Below, piece after piece: positions 18,716 to 27,706 of a stretch of DNA of 64,000 bases. Source of the stretch: Comamonas resistens. GTDB taxonomy: Bacteria; Pseudomonadota; Gammaproteobacteria; Burkholderiales; Burkholderiaceae_C. Both the position numbers and the translations under genes were made by a program. Numbering within the stretch: position 1 is the stretch's first letter; every line of letters starts with the position of its first letter. Under the pieces are notes generated by a model. The model was not told the origin of the DNA. It saw only the letters and a list, made by a program, of their open reading frames with translations, and searched no databases. The DNA lies in NCBI RefSeq assembly GCF_030064165.1, contig NZ_CP125947.1, forward strand, positions 868,001 to 932,000, written 5' to 3'.

Positions 18716-19576
18716 TCAAGCCTTGCCGGGCCATTGGCCGCCGGTGCAGCGTTCTATGCCTGCGAGGTCTCTTCGGTGCTGCACCTGGACAAAGCCTGCC
18801 TCGCGCATCAGTTGGGTCACATCATCGGCCTGATCCCAGCCATGCTCGAAGATGAGCCAGCCACCGGCCTTGAGCACCTGAGGGGTCTGACTGATGATGG
18901 CACGGATATCTTGCAGTCCGTCCGCTCCGCTGGCCAGTGCCGAAAGCGGCTCATGGGTGAGGGCGGCCAGGTGGGGGTCATCCGAGCGGATATAGGGAGG
19001 GTTGCTGATCACCAGATCGAAGGCAGCCTGGCCAGCCAGTGGCTCCAGCCAACTGCCATGGGCAAACTGCACTGGCAGTTTCAGCTGCCGGGCATTGCTT
19101 TGGGCGACGGCCAGTGCATCGGCACTGGCGTCGACAGCGAAGACCTGCGCGGTAGGGCGCTGGCTTTGCAATGCCAGAGCAATGGCGCCGCTGCCGGTGC
19201 CCAGATCGACAGCACGCAGGGGCCGGTTCTCGGGCATCAGTTCCAGCGCCCAGTCCACCAGGGTCTCGGTATCGGGGCGCGGATCCAGCACACGGCTGTC
19301 CACGGCCAGATTCAGGCCGTAGAACTCCTTGTTTCCGGTCAGATAGGCAACGGGTGTGCCTTGCTGGCGCAGGGCGCACAATTGCTCCCAGCGTTGCTGC
19401 TGCTCGGTGCTCAGAATATCGGTGTCATGCGTGATAAGCCAGGCACGGGCATGCGCTGGCTGCTGCACTAAATGTAGCAGCAGCATCTGTGCATCGACAC
19501 GAGCTATGCCTTGGCGGGCGGCTTGTGCAAGTGCCTGAGCCACGTTGAGCGGGCTGGGAGTGATGATCTCTGTCAT
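18716..19576 (-). CDS. prmC: Peptide chain release factor glutamine methyltransferase PrmC
   Basis: PrmC methylates the glutamine of the GGQ motif of release factors using S-adenosylmethionine. The catalytic NPPY motif is in VISNPPYIRSDDPHLAALTH and the SAM-binding motif is VDLGTGSGAIALALQSQRP. GVPVAYLTGNKEFYGL is the conserved substrate patch. The frame is open to 19807, but ATG 19576 gives MTEIITPSPLNVAQALA and 286 residues, the family size. It follows an exported dikinase-like gene by 4 bases, and prfA, its substrate gene, lies just beyond that. Confidence 0.96.
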   Translation of the reverse strand: MTEIITPSPLNVAQALAQAARQGIARVDAQMLLLHLVQQPAHARAWLITHDTDILSTEQQQRWEQLCALRQQGTPVAYLTGNKEFYGLNLAVDSRVLDPRPDTETLVDWALELMPENRPLRAVDLGTGSGAIALALQSQRPTAQVFAVDASADALAVAQSNARQLKLPVQFAHGSWLEPLAGQAAFDLVISNPPYIRSDDPHLAALTHEPLSALASGADGLQDIRAIISQTPQVLKAGGWLIFEHGWDQADDVTQLMREAGFVQVQHRRDLAGIERCTGGQWPGKA

Positions 19577-19580
19577 GTTC

Positions 19581-21566
19581 TTAACGACCGGGCGCCGAGA
19601 TAAAGGGGCGCGACTGCAGGATGATGAGCTGATCGCCCTGCACGGCCCATTCAATATCCTGATCCCTGCCGCCAAAGCGCTGCTTGATGCCGGCACCGGC
19701 GCGGGCCAGGCGCTGCACCAGTTCATCGCTGAGAACGGCGCGGCCGGCGGCCACGGGTACTTCGCGCACGCCGCCTGCGTTGTCGAGTTGCAGAGCCACG
19801 TTGTCATCGGAGCGGTTGAGCACCTGCACGGCCTTGCTGCGGCTGTTATAGAGGATTTGCTCTGCGACTCGCTTGCCTTCCACCACGCGTATGCCTATGC
19901 CACGCTTGGCGGCGATATAGCTGGCGTAGCGGCGGGCGGCATCAAACGGGTCGCGCGTGATCATCACGCCCGAAGCCGTGGAGTCCACGGCCTTCTGCAC
20001 AAAGACGGACATGACAACCTGCTGGTCGTCAATGCCCGCGGCCTGGCGGGCTTCCCAGGCCTCGAAGTTGTAGACCGAGGCCCAGACCTTGCGCACGGCT
20101 GCTGCCAGATCGGCGCTGCTGCGCACATTGGGGACGGTGGTGTAGAGACCCGCGCCGCTGAAGCCGGGAAGGTCTTCGGAGCTTGAGGAGCTGCGCACAA
20201 ATACGCCCTGGCTGCCCAGCTGGCTGGCCCAACGCTTGGCCCAGGCGTCTGCGACCGGCGGACTAACAGGCCATTGTTCGATTTCGGCCTGCAGCGCAGA
20301 CAGGGCCTGCCTGCGAACTCCTGCATCTGTAGCAAAACCGGGCTGCTGGCGCATGCGGGCAATGCGTTCTGCCAGGCCGTTGCCGCGCATGAAGTCGGCA
20401 TAGGCGGCAAAGGGAATGCAAAAACCATCGGGCACGATCACATCGGCCAGCCTGGCCGACTGAATTTCCCCCAGGTTGGCGGCCTTGGCCCCGCAGCGCT
20501 GGCGGTCTGTGCTGCGCAGGCTGGTCAGTGGAATCAAGTCGCTGCGCTTCAGATCAGGCTTGATGAGCACGCGATTACCATTGGCGGGCTTGTTCTGGAA
20601 ATTCTTCTCGGCGGCCTGACGCTCGGCATCGGTGGCAGCGCGCAGTTGCATGCCAGAGGGCTGAACATCGATATGTACCCATTGGCCGTTGAACGGTGCA
20701 TATTGCTCGGCGGCTTCCTGCACATAGGCATTGGGTATGCCCCAGCCGCGGGCCAGCAGGTTGACGTGGGAAAGCACGGTGGAAGGGCGCTCCGTGACTA
20801 TGCCGGCAACCGGGGGTAGGCTGATGGGAACTTCGCGCAACAGGACGATGTCCTGCGGTTTCAGATCGCTGACTGCTTCTGCCGCAGACAAAATGCGCAG
20901 CCGACCCGTGGCTCGGCCCTGGTTCAAAGGCAGGAAAGTCTGCGAGCCCAGCAACTGCGCCTGGGTTACGGCTTCGATACCGGCGGTCTGGGCGACGGCC
21001 TCATGCAAGGTGGAGTTGGCCTTGAAGCGTACCGGGGCGAAGAAGCTGGTCTTGAGCGCGTTGGCCGTGGTCTGCAGCAGCTGCGGGGTCAGTTGGTCGC
21101 CTTCCCAGAACTCATAGCTGTAGTCCTTGAGCATGGGCTGCCAGCTCAGCGTGCCCAGGATAAAGCGTCGGTCGGGCTCGCGGTAATTGCGGTTGAGCGC
21201 CTGTTTGCCCGGTGGCAGCAGATGCTTGGCATGCAGGAAATCTTCGTGAAAGGCGTAACGCGGTGTGTTGATGAAATAGATCTTGGCGGGCTTGCTTTGA
21301 CGGTCGATGACAAACAGCAGATGCGGCATGGCGTTGGCGCTGCCGGCGTCATAGACGCGGGCCAGACGGTCAAAGTCCGCACGGTTGCCCAGAAGGCCGA
21401 GGCTGGCGGGAGAGGTGCGGTTGCCGCTGGCATCGACCGGGCTGCCTGCGCCGGAGTCATAAGCCGAGGGCTTGCGCACCACCAGTGCATGGGCAGGGCT
21501 GAGGAAGGCTGTCAGCAGGGTGCAGGAAAGCAGCAGGGTGCCCAGGTCTGGCAGCAGTCGTCTCAT
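19581..21566 (-). CDS. Exported phosphohistidine / ATP-grasp (PPDK-like) protein, GWD-like domain order
   Basis: The 661-residue protein begins with a Sec-type signal peptide (RRLLPDLGTLLLSCTLLTAF, then AHA before about residue 28). Residues 28-240 are unrecognised. A swivelling phosphohistidine domain follows, with TVLSHVNLLARGWGIPNAYV and the candidate histidine at 267. The PPDK-type ATP-grasp domain spans 357-655 and keeps GAKAANLGE, VFVRSSSSSEDLPGFSGAG, TASGVMITRDPF, DIEW and ILQSRP. There is no PEP-binding barrel. His-domain-before-ATP-grasp is the order of glucan water dikinase, not of PEP synthase. How it would obtain ATP outside the cytoplasm is unclear. It sits between prfA (1 base) and prmC (4 bases). 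Substrate unknown. Confidence 0.75.
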   Translation of the reverse strand: MRRLLPDLGTLLLSCTLLTAFLSPAHALVVRKPSAYDSGAGSPVDASGNRTSPASLGLLGNRADFDRLARVYDAGSANAMPHLLFVIDRQSKPAKIYFINTPRYAFHEDFLHAKHLLPPGKQALNRNYREPDRRFILGTLSWQPMLKDYSYEFWEGDQLTPQLLQTTANALKTSFFAPVRFKANSTLHEAVAQTAGIEAVTQAQLLGSQTFLPLNQGRATGRLRILSAAEAVSDLKPQDIVLLREVPISLPPVAGIVTERPSTVLSHVNLLARGWGIPNAYVQEAAEQYAPFNGQWVHIDVQPSGMQLRAATDAERQAAEKNFQNKPANGNRVLIKPDLKRSDLIPLTSLRSTDRQRCGAKAANLGEIQSARLADVIVPDGFCIPFAAYADFMRGNGLAERIARMRQQPGFATDAGVRRQALSALQAEIEQWPVSPPVADAWAKRWASQLGSQGVFVRSSSSSEDLPGFSGAGLYTTVPNVRSSADLAAAVRKVWASVYNFEAWEARQAAGIDDQQVVMSVFVQKAVDSTASGVMITRDPFDAARRYASYIAAKRGIGIRVVEGKRVAEQILYNSRSKAVQVLNRSDDNVALQLDNAGGVREVPVAAGRAVLSDELVQRLARAGAGIKQRFGGRDQDIEWAVQGDQLIILQSRPFISAPGR

Positions 21567-21567
21567 A

Positions 21568-22659
21568 TCAATGGGTCTCTAGTTCGGCAAGCAGTTCGGC
21601 TTCGCGGGCATGTTGCAGGGCTTCGATCACGTCGCCCAGATCGCCTTCCATCACGGCCAGCAGCTTGTATAGCGTGAGGTTGATGCGGTGGTCGGTCAGG
21701 CGGCCTTGCGGGAAGTTGTAGGTGCGGATGCGGTCACTGCGGTCGCCAGAGCCTATCAGACCTTTGCGCATGGCCGCTTCCTTGGCGGCGCGCTCGCTGC
21801 GCTCTTTTTCCTGGATGCGGGCCTGCAGCACCTGCAGAGCCTTGGCCTTGTTGCTGTGCTGGCTGCGGCCGTCCTGGCATTCGGCGACGATGCCGGTAGG
21901 CAGGTGGACCACGCGCACGGCGGAGTCGGTCTTGTTGATGTGCTGACCACCTGCACCGCTGGCGCGGAAAGTGTCTATGCGCAGATCGGCGGGGTTGAGG
22001 GTGATGGCCTCGGCCTCGTCGGGCTCGGGCATCACGGCCACGGTGCAGGCGCTGGTGTGGATGCGGCCCTGGGTTTCGGTGGCAGGCACACGCTGGACGC
22101 GGTGGCCGCCGGACTCGAAGCGCAGCGCGCCGTAGACGTTGTCGCCCTCGATGCGCAGCACCACTTCCTTGTAGCCACCGATTTCATTCTCGTTGGCGCT
22201 CATGACTTCCACTTTCCAGCCCACGTTGGCTGCATAGCGGGTGTACATGCGGGTCAGATCGCCGGCAAACAGCGCGGATTCGTCGCCGCCGGTGCCGGCG
22301 CGGATTTCCACGAAGGCGGGACGAGCGTCATCGGGGTCCTTGGGCAGCAGCAGACGCTGCAGCTCGGCTTCGAGCTTGAGCAGCTCCTGCTCGCCACCGG
22401 CGATTTCCTCCTGCGCCATCTCAACCATGTCGGGCGAATCTTGGGAGTCCGCGAGCATTTCGCGGGCAGCGGAGACGTCGGCCTCGGTCTGCTGATAGCG
22501 GGTGTAGCGGCTGGCAATGGCCGTCACGTCGGCATGTTCGCGCGAGATGGCGCGGTACTGCTTCATGTCGCCCATGATGTCCTCGCGCGAGAGCAGGAAG
22601 TCCAGCTCCTGCAGGCGTTGGGCATAGCGTTCTAGCTGGTTGCGCAAAAAGTCTTGCAT
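21568..22659 (-). CDS. prfA: Peptide chain release factor 1
   Basis: RF1 reads UAG and UAA stop codons and triggers peptide release. The GGQ loop is in [20 protein letters not shown], and [20 protein letters not shown] is the conserved C-terminal block. ATG 22659 ([20 protein letters not shown]) gives 363 residues; the open frame runs back to TTG 22671. It lies 129 bases after hemA and one base before the dikinase-like gene, with prmC next, in the hemA-prfA-prmC operon order. Confidence 0.97.
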   Translation of the reverse strand: MQDFLRNQLERYAQRLQELDFLLSREDIMGDMKQYRAISREHADVTAIASRYTRYQQTEADVSAAREMLADSQDSPDMVEMAQEEIAGGEQELLKLEAELQRLLLPKDPDDARPAFVEIRAGTGGDESALFAGDLTRMYTRYAANVGWKVEVMSANENEIGGYKEVVLRIEGDNVYGALRFESGGHRVQRVPATETQGRIHTSACTVAVMPEPDEAEAITLNPADLRIDTFRASGAGGQHINKTDSAVRVVHLPTGIVAECQDGRSQHSNKAKALQVLQARIQEKERSERAAKEAAMRKGLIGSGDRSDRIRTYNFPQGRLTDHRINLTLYKLLAVMEGDLGDVIEALQHAREAELLAELETH

Positions 22660-22788
22660 GGTGTCTACCAATGGCTGGGAATATGCGCGGCGGCATGTTC
22701 CTTGAAGGGGAGGAGAAGGGAAAGTCTTCAGGCCACGACCGGGCCCGGGCGCTGCGGGAAGGGAAGCGCGGCATGCGGGCGAGCGCCG

Positions 22789-24093
22789 CTAAAGCTTGCT
22801 GGAGTTGCGGCTGGCGCGCAGGAACAGGCGGGAGACAGCATCGGCCGTCTGGGCGCGCTCCTCGGCACCACCCTTGTGCAGCTCGGCCATGGTGCCGTGC
22901 AGCATTTTCTGTGTGAGACCGCGCGAGAGCGCTTCCAGCACGGTGTCGATGTCTTCGCCCTTGGCCAGCAGCTTTTTGGCACGGGCAATCTCCAGCGCGC
23001 GCCATTCGTCGGCCTGGGCGTTGACCTGCTGGATCAGCGAGACCGAGCCGCCTACGGGCTTGCGCTGGTCCATCCATTGCATAAAGCTTTGCACGCCGGT
23101 GTCGATGATGACCTCGGCCTGTTGCACGGCGGCCTGGCGCTGGGCCTGACCGGTGCGCACGACGGTTGCCAGATCGTCCACGGTATAGAGATAGACGTCG
23201 TTGAGGTTCTTGACCTCGGATTCGATATCGCGTGGCACGGCCAGATCGACCATGAAGATGGGGCGGCGTTTGCGCTTCTTGAGTGCCGATTCCACCGCTC
23301 CCAGGCCGATGATGGGCAGGGTGGAGGCGGTGCAGCTGATGATGGCGTCGTATTCGTGCAGATGCTCTGGCAGATCGGCCAGACGCATGGTGCCGGCGCC
23401 GAATTGGGCCGCGAGCTTCTCGCCGCGCTCCATGGTACGGTTGGCGATGGTGATCTGCTTGGGGTTGCGTGCGGCAAAGTGGGTGGAGACCAGCTCGATC
23501 ATCTCGCCTGCGCCGACAAACAGCACGCGGATCTTGGTCAGGTCTTCGAACAGCTGACCGGCCAGACGCACGGCGGCGGCAGCCATGGAAATCGAGTGCG
23601 CGCCGATTTCGGTGGAGCTGCGCACCTCCTTGGCAACGGCAAAGCTGCGCTGGAACAGCTGGTTCAGCGTGGAGCCCAGAGCGCCCGCGGTCTCGGCGGC
23701 GCGCACGGCATTCTTCATCTGCCCGAGGATCTGGGCTTCGCCCAGCACCATGGAGTCCAGGCCCGACGCGACGCGGAAGGCATGGCGGGCGACCGAGCCG
23801 TCCTGCAGCAAATAGGAGTGCTGGCGCAACAGCTCGGGCGTCACGCCGCCGCTATTGGCCAGCCAGTGCACGGTGTGCTCCATGGCAGGCGCATTGGCGG
23901 CGCAGTAGATTTCCGTGCGGTTGCAGGTGGAGAGAATGGCGGTCTCCACAGCATCATGGGCTTTGCCGGAGCTGCTCAGAGAGCTGCGCAGACCCTGCAG
24001 CGTCGGCGCGATCTGATCGAGCGCGAACGCAAAACGGCCCCGCATATCGAGCGGAGCCGTGTGGTGATTGATACCTAGAGCCCAGACTGCCAT
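22789..24093 (-). CDS. hemA: Glutamyl-tRNA reductase
   Basis: HemA reduces glutamyl-tRNA to glutamate-1-semialdehyde with NADPH, the first committed step of tetrapyrrole synthesis by the C5 route. The catalytic cysteine is in ILSTCNRTEIYCAA near residue 56. EAQILGQMKNAVRAAETAG and GAHSISMAAAAVRLA are further family blocks. The NADPH-binding part includes RVLFVGAGEMIELVSTHF. The C-terminal dimerisation helix region is complete; length 434. It is the first gene of hemA-prfA-(dikinase)-prmC. The promoter should lie in the 72 bases shared with the divergent small membrane gene. Confidence 0.97.
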   Translation of the reverse strand: MAVWALGINHHTAPLDMRGRFAFALDQIAPTLQGLRSSLSSSGKAHDAVETAILSTCNRTEIYCAANAPAMEHTVHWLANSGGVTPELLRQHSYLLQDGSVARHAFRVASGLDSMVLGEAQILGQMKNAVRAAETAGALGSTLNQLFQRSFAVAKEVRSSTEIGAHSISMAAAAVRLAGQLFEDLTKIRVLFVGAGEMIELVSTHFAARNPKQITIANRTMERGEKLAAQFGAGTMRLADLPEHLHEYDAIISCTASTLPIIGLGAVESALKKRKRRPIFMVDLAVPRDIESEVKNLNDVYLYTVDDLATVVRTGQAQRQAAVQQAEVIIDTGVQSFMQWMDQRKPVGGSVSLIQQVNAQADEWRALEIARAKKLLAKGEDIDTVLEALSRGLTQKMLHGTMAELHKGGAEERAQTADAVSRLFLRASRNSSKL

Positions 24094-24165
24094 AAGTGCC
24101 GATTATAAAATTTCGTGCCGGATTGGGCATCTTGCCGCCTCAAAGCCTTGGAAACGATTGCTGTC

Positions 24166-24441
24166 ATGGGTCTTATTGCGAGCGTGAATCATTTGCTGAA
24201 CTTTGTGGCCCCGGCGTTTTTTATGGCGCTGGGCTTGGCGCTATGTGCTCGTATTTTCAAGCAAAACAAGCCTGGATCCCAATCCTTTATTGCGCAAGTA
24301 GCTATTAATTTCATACTGGGAAGCTTGGTTCTGCTTGCCGGTTTGTGGCTGTTTTCCCGGGATGGAAAGATGGCCAGCTATGCCGCTTTGGTCGGCTTAA
24401 GTGCCTTGTGCCAGTGGGTGCTTTCACGCGGTTGGCGTTGA
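24166..24441 (+). CDS. Small hypothetical membrane protein
   Basis: A 91-residue product from ATG 24166, with the frame open to 24115. Three hydrophobic segments are seen: FVAPAFFMALGLALCARIF, FILGSLVLLAGLWLF and YAALVGLSALCQWVL. A short basic end (SRGWR) follows. It has no family I recognise. Codon use is more AT-rich than the neighbours (many TTT, TTG and ATT codons). It is divergent from hemA. The compact TM-rich layout and a readable start support a real gene, but without homology evidence the call is moderate. Confidence 0.55.
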   Translation: MGLIASVNHLLNFVAPAFFMALGLALCARIFKQNKPGSQSFIAQVAINFILGSLVLLAGLWLFSRDGKMASYAALVGLSALCQWVLSRGWR

Positions 24442-24519
24442 TTGCGGCATCAAACGCGAAGCTGTTTTGTGCAAAAGCTTGATGTGACTCAAGGCGACTG
24501 TTGTATTTGTGCCCGCTGT

Positions 24520-25425
24520 TCAGAGTGAAATTGCCTTGGGTGCGGCCTGCTCCCGTATCCAGCTTCTGAATTGATCGAGAGCCTCCGTCGCTGTGCGGTT
24601 GGCCGGGCGGCACAGAAAGTAGCCGCGTTCGATATTGACCGGTGCATCCAGAGCCAGGGCCACGCGGCCTGCAGCCAGGTCTTCCTCGACCAGACAGCGC
24701 TGTACCACGGCCACGCCCATGCCGGCGGCCACGGCCTGCACCAGCAAGGCCACGGTTTCAAAGTCTGCAATCGGGGCGGGACAGGGCTGGCTCAGACCCC
24801 GGGCCTGCATCCAGCTGGCCCAGTTGCCTGGGTAGTTGGTGTGGAACAGCAGCGGGCGGCCCAGCAAATCCTGCTCGGTGCGAATAGGGGCAGGCCCCTG
24901 CAGCTCGCGCGGGTGGCAGATGGGTATCAGGTCGCGGCCAATCACATATTCGGCTTCCATGCCCGCCGGCCATTGCTGGCCGCCGACGCGAATCCAGGCA
25001 TCGATCTCGGGAGCGTTGAGCGGATCGTCGCGCCGGTAGGGCGCAAAGGAGAGCATGATTTGCGGATGGCGGCGGTTGAAGTCGGGCAGGCGTGGAATCA
25101 GCCAGTGGCTGAACAGCGTGGGAATGACCGACAGGCGCAACTGCGGCCCGTGACGGCGCCGGCGTGCGGCGGCCGATGCGGCTTCTATCGCCATGACGGC
25201 GGGCTCTACCGCCTGCAGATAGTCCTGCCCTGCCGGGGTGAGCGCGTTGCGTCTGCCCAGGCGTTCGAACAAGGCAAAGCCCAGATGCTCCTCAAGCCGA
25301 GCAATGGCCCGGCTGACGCCGCCCTGCGTCACATACAGCTCCTGTGCGGCGAGCGAGTAGCTGCCCAGGCGGGCCGCGGCGGCAAAGGCGTGAAGTTCGG
25401 ACAGGGAGGGGGAGTGCATGCGCAT
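24520..25425 (-). CDS. LysR-type transcriptional regulator
   Basis: The product is 301 residues with an N-terminal winged helix-turn-helix, LHAFAAAARLGSYSLAAQEL followed by YVTQGGVSRAIARLEEHLG, and a C-terminal LysR substrate domain. The helix-turn-helix resembles the GcvA/AmpR branch (NALTPAGQDYLQAVEPAV). It is divergent from the Bug protein and the N-formylglutamate amidohydrolase genes, which it probably controls. Its ligand is unknown; a formylated or carboxylated amino acid is a reasonable guess from the neighbours. Confidence 0.9.
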   Translation of the reverse strand: MRMHSPSLSELHAFAAAARLGSYSLAAQELYVTQGGVSRAIARLEEHLGFALFERLGRRNALTPAGQDYLQAVEPAVMAIEAASAAARRRRHGPQLRLSVIPTLFSHWLIPRLPDFNRRHPQIMLSFAPYRRDDPLNAPEIDAWIRVGGQQWPAGMEAEYVIGRDLIPICHPRELQGPAPIRTEQDLLGRPLLFHTNYPGNWASWMQARGLSQPCPAPIADFETVALLVQAVAAGMGVAVVQRCLVEEDLAAGRVALALDAPVNIERGYFLCRPANRTATEALDQFRSWIREQAAPKAISL

Positions 25426-25435
25426 GACGTCTTGA

Positions 25436-25453
25436 ATTATGACGGCTGGTAAT
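25436..25453. promoter_or_regulatory. Candidate LysR-binding dyad
   Basis: ATTA-N10-TAAT lies 11 bases upstream of the LysR start, in the 169-base divergent gap to the Bug gene. ATGACG is repeated at 25424 and 25439. The dyad is short and the assignment rests mainly on position. Confidence 0.25.
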
Positions 25454-25594
25454 ACTTGCGTGCCGTCTTGTCGCTTTTCGTTGTGTGGTCAGCGGCACAG
25501 AATGAAAAAAAGGTCGGAGTGCCGGCGGAGCGCCGGATGAAGTGCTCTCAACCGACTCATAACCAGTCTTTCAAGAGATCCAAGGAGAAGCCGC

Positions 25595-26584
25595 ATGGCT
25601 ATTCGTCGTACCGTTCTGTCGTCCATTGCTGCTTGCGCAGCTGCAGCAGCGCTGTCCCCCGCGTTTGCTGCCAATGCCGCAGCCGATTACCCCAATCGTC
25701 CCATCCGCCTGGTCGTGCCCTTCGGTGCCGGTGGCTCCACCGACATGGTCGCGCGCCTGCTGGCCGAGAAGATGAGCACGGTGCTGGGCAAGTCCGTAGT
25801 GGTGGACAACAAGGGTGGCGCAGGAGGCTCCATCGGCGCCTCCGAAGTGGCCAAGGCCGCCGCCGACGGCTACACCATCGGCATGGCCACGGTGTCTACC
25901 CATGGCTCCAACCCCGCCATCTTCCGCAAGCTGCCTTACGACGCGATCAAGGACTTCGCTCCCATCACCAATGTGATGGCCGTGCCCAGCGTGTTTGTGG
26001 TCAACGCCAGCGTACCCGCCAAGACCATGAAGGAATTCATTGCCCTGGCCAAGGCCAACCCCGGCAAGTACAGCTTTGCCTCGCCGGGCACGGGATCGCT
26101 GGGTCATGCCAATATCGAGAACTTCATGAATCTGGCCGGTATCGACCTGCTGCACATCCCTTACAAGGGAGCAGGCCAGGCCATCACCGATGCGCTGGGC
26201 GGCCAGGTCAATGCCATGACGGACAACCTGCCCTCGACCCTGCCGCATATCAAGGATGGCAAGCTGCGCCCTCTGGCCGTGCTGGCCTTCAAGCGCGCCG
26301 ATGTGCTGCCCGATGTGCCTACCTATACCGAGCTGGGCTTCCCCCAGATGGGTGATGGCGGCTGGTTCGGGCTGGTGGCGCCTGCCGGCACACCCAGGCC
26401 CATCATCGACAAGCTCAATGCCGCTGCCCACAAGGCCATGGCCATGCCTGACTATCTGGAAAAGCAGAAGTCCATCTCGGGCGAATCCATGGGCAATACG
26501 CCCGAGCAGTTTGCAAAGCAGATCAAGACCGCCATCGACCGCTACACCGCTGTGGCCAAGCGCGCCAATATCAAGCTGGACTGA
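25595..26584 (+). CDS. Bug-family (TctC-like) periplasmic solute-binding protein
   Basis: A periplasmic binding protein of the Bordetella uptake gene family, usually specific for carboxylates or amides. The signal peptide includes TVLSSIAACAAAAALSPAFA with a probable cut near ANA/AA. The mature part begins YPNRPIRLVVPFGAGGSTDM and contains IPYKGAGQAITDALGGQVNA, both Bug signatures. The length of 329 is normal. No TctA/TctB membrane subunits are nearby, as with most Bug genes. The stop overlaps the ATG of the amidohydrolase gene by one base (TGATG), so the ligand may be a substrate of that enzyme. A good AAGGAG site precedes the ATG. Confidence 0.93.
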   Translation: MAIRRTVLSSIAACAAAAALSPAFAANAAADYPNRPIRLVVPFGAGGSTDMVARLLAEKMSTVLGKSVVVDNKGGAGGSIGASEVAKAAADGYTIGMATVSTHGSNPAIFRKLPYDAIKDFAPITNVMAVPSVFVVNASVPAKTMKEFIALAKANPGKYSFASPGTGSLGHANIENFMNLAGIDLLHIPYKGAGQAITDALGGQVNAMTDNLPSTLPHIKDGKLRPLAVLAFKRADVLPDVPTYTELGFPQMGDGGWFGLVAPAGTPRPIIDKLNAAAHKAMAMPDYLEKQKSISGESMGNTPEQFAKQIKTAIDRYTAVAKRANIKLD

Positions 26585-27489
26585 TGAAGGCCTGGATGTC
26601 TTTGCCTGACTTTCTGCAAGCCCTGCCCGACCAGCCGGTGCTAGTGCATCTGCCCCAAGGCCGGGTGCTGCCCATAGTCTGCGATTCGCCACATAGCGGC
26701 ACGGCCTATCCCGAGGACTTCGGTGCGGTCGTGCCCATGAGCCTGCTGCGCCGTGGCGAGGACACGCATGTGGCGGCGCTCTGGGACCGCTGGCCCGAGT
26801 TTGGTGCAAGCCTGCTCGAGGCCACATTCCCGCGCACCTATATCGACCCCAATCGCAACGAGTCCGATCTGGACCCGGCGCAGATCGAGGGCGAGTGGCC
26901 CGTGCCGCTGGCGCCCAGTGTCAAGACCCAGCAAGGGCTGGGCCTGATCTGGCAGCGCATCAGCAAGGCCGGTGTGGCGACGCCGCTGTATGAGCGCAAA
27001 CGTACGGTGGCGGAGGTGCAGCATCGTATTGCCAATTACTGGCGTCCCTACCATGTGGCGTTGGCGCAGGCGATCGATGACAGCGTGAGCCGTTTTGGCC
27101 GCGTCTGGCATCTGAATCTGCATTCCATGCCCAACGATGTGTATCAGCGCCTGGGGCGTACCGATGCGCCGCCGCTGGCCGACTTTGTGCTCGGAGACCG
27201 CGATGGCACAACCTGTGCGCCGGAGTTCATACACCTGATCGGCGACACGCTCCAAGGCTTTGGCTATAGCGTGGCTTATAACGAGCCTTACAAGGGGGTG
27301 GAGCTGATTGGTCGTATCGGTCAGCCGCAGCTGGGCCGTCATTCGCTGCAGATCGAGATTCGTCGCCCTGTCTATATGGATGAGGATACGCGCGAGACCA
27401 ATGCCGGCTTTGAGCCGCTGCGCGCCCACTTTGCCCAGCTCATGCAGGTGGTGGCCGATTATGTTGAGCAACAAATGGCTACAAACTGA
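26584..27489 (+). CDS. N-formylglutamate amidohydrolase family protein
   Basis: Family members hydrolyse N-formylglutamate to formate and glutamate, the last step of one histidine degradation route (HutG). The 301-residue product shows VCDSPHSGTAYPEDFG, RGEDTHVAALWDRW, FPRTYIDPNRNESDLDP, LNLHSMPN and QIEIRRPVYMDE. These contain the conserved His, Asp, Arg and Glu patches. It is translationally coupled to an upstream Bug protein. No hut genes are present, so a histidine pathway is not supported here; hydrolysis of another N-formyl or N-acyl amino acid is possible. An intrinsic terminator follows. Confidence 0.88.
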   Translation: MKAWMSLPDFLQALPDQPVLVHLPQGRVLPIVCDSPHSGTAYPEDFGAVVPMSLLRRGEDTHVAALWDRWPEFGASLLEATFPRTYIDPNRNESDLDPAQIEGEWPVPLAPSVKTQQGLGLIWQRISKAGVATPLYERKRTVAEVQHRIANYWRPYHVALAQAIDDSVSRFGRVWHLNLHSMPNDVYQRLGRTDAPPLADFVLGDRDGTTCAPEFIHLIGDTLQGFGYSVAYNEPYKGVELIGRIGQPQLGRHSLQIEIRRPVYMDEDTRETNAGFEPLRAHFAQLMQVVADYVEQQMATN

Positions 27490-27525
27490 GCGCCAATTTC
27501 TCGAGAAATCCAGAAAAACCTGTCC

Positions 27526-27550
27526 AAAGCCCGGCATCGCCGGGCTTTTT
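27526..27550 (+). terminator. Intrinsic terminator after the amidohydrolase gene
   Basis: The stem AAAGCCCGGC / GCCGGGCTTT with loop ATC is followed by TTT, 37 bases after the stop. Confidence 0.92.
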
Positions 27551-27706
27551 ATTTCAGCCTGGAAATGTCAAAAAACTGTGGCGAGGAAGCTGCGATTCAG
27601 GGATTCCTTGCCTTATCTGCTATCAGAATCAGTTACGCTCGCAGGCTGGTGTCATCGTATATCTGATGTAACTACACGAAACAAAGCGTCTAGGAATCGT
27701 ACCGGA

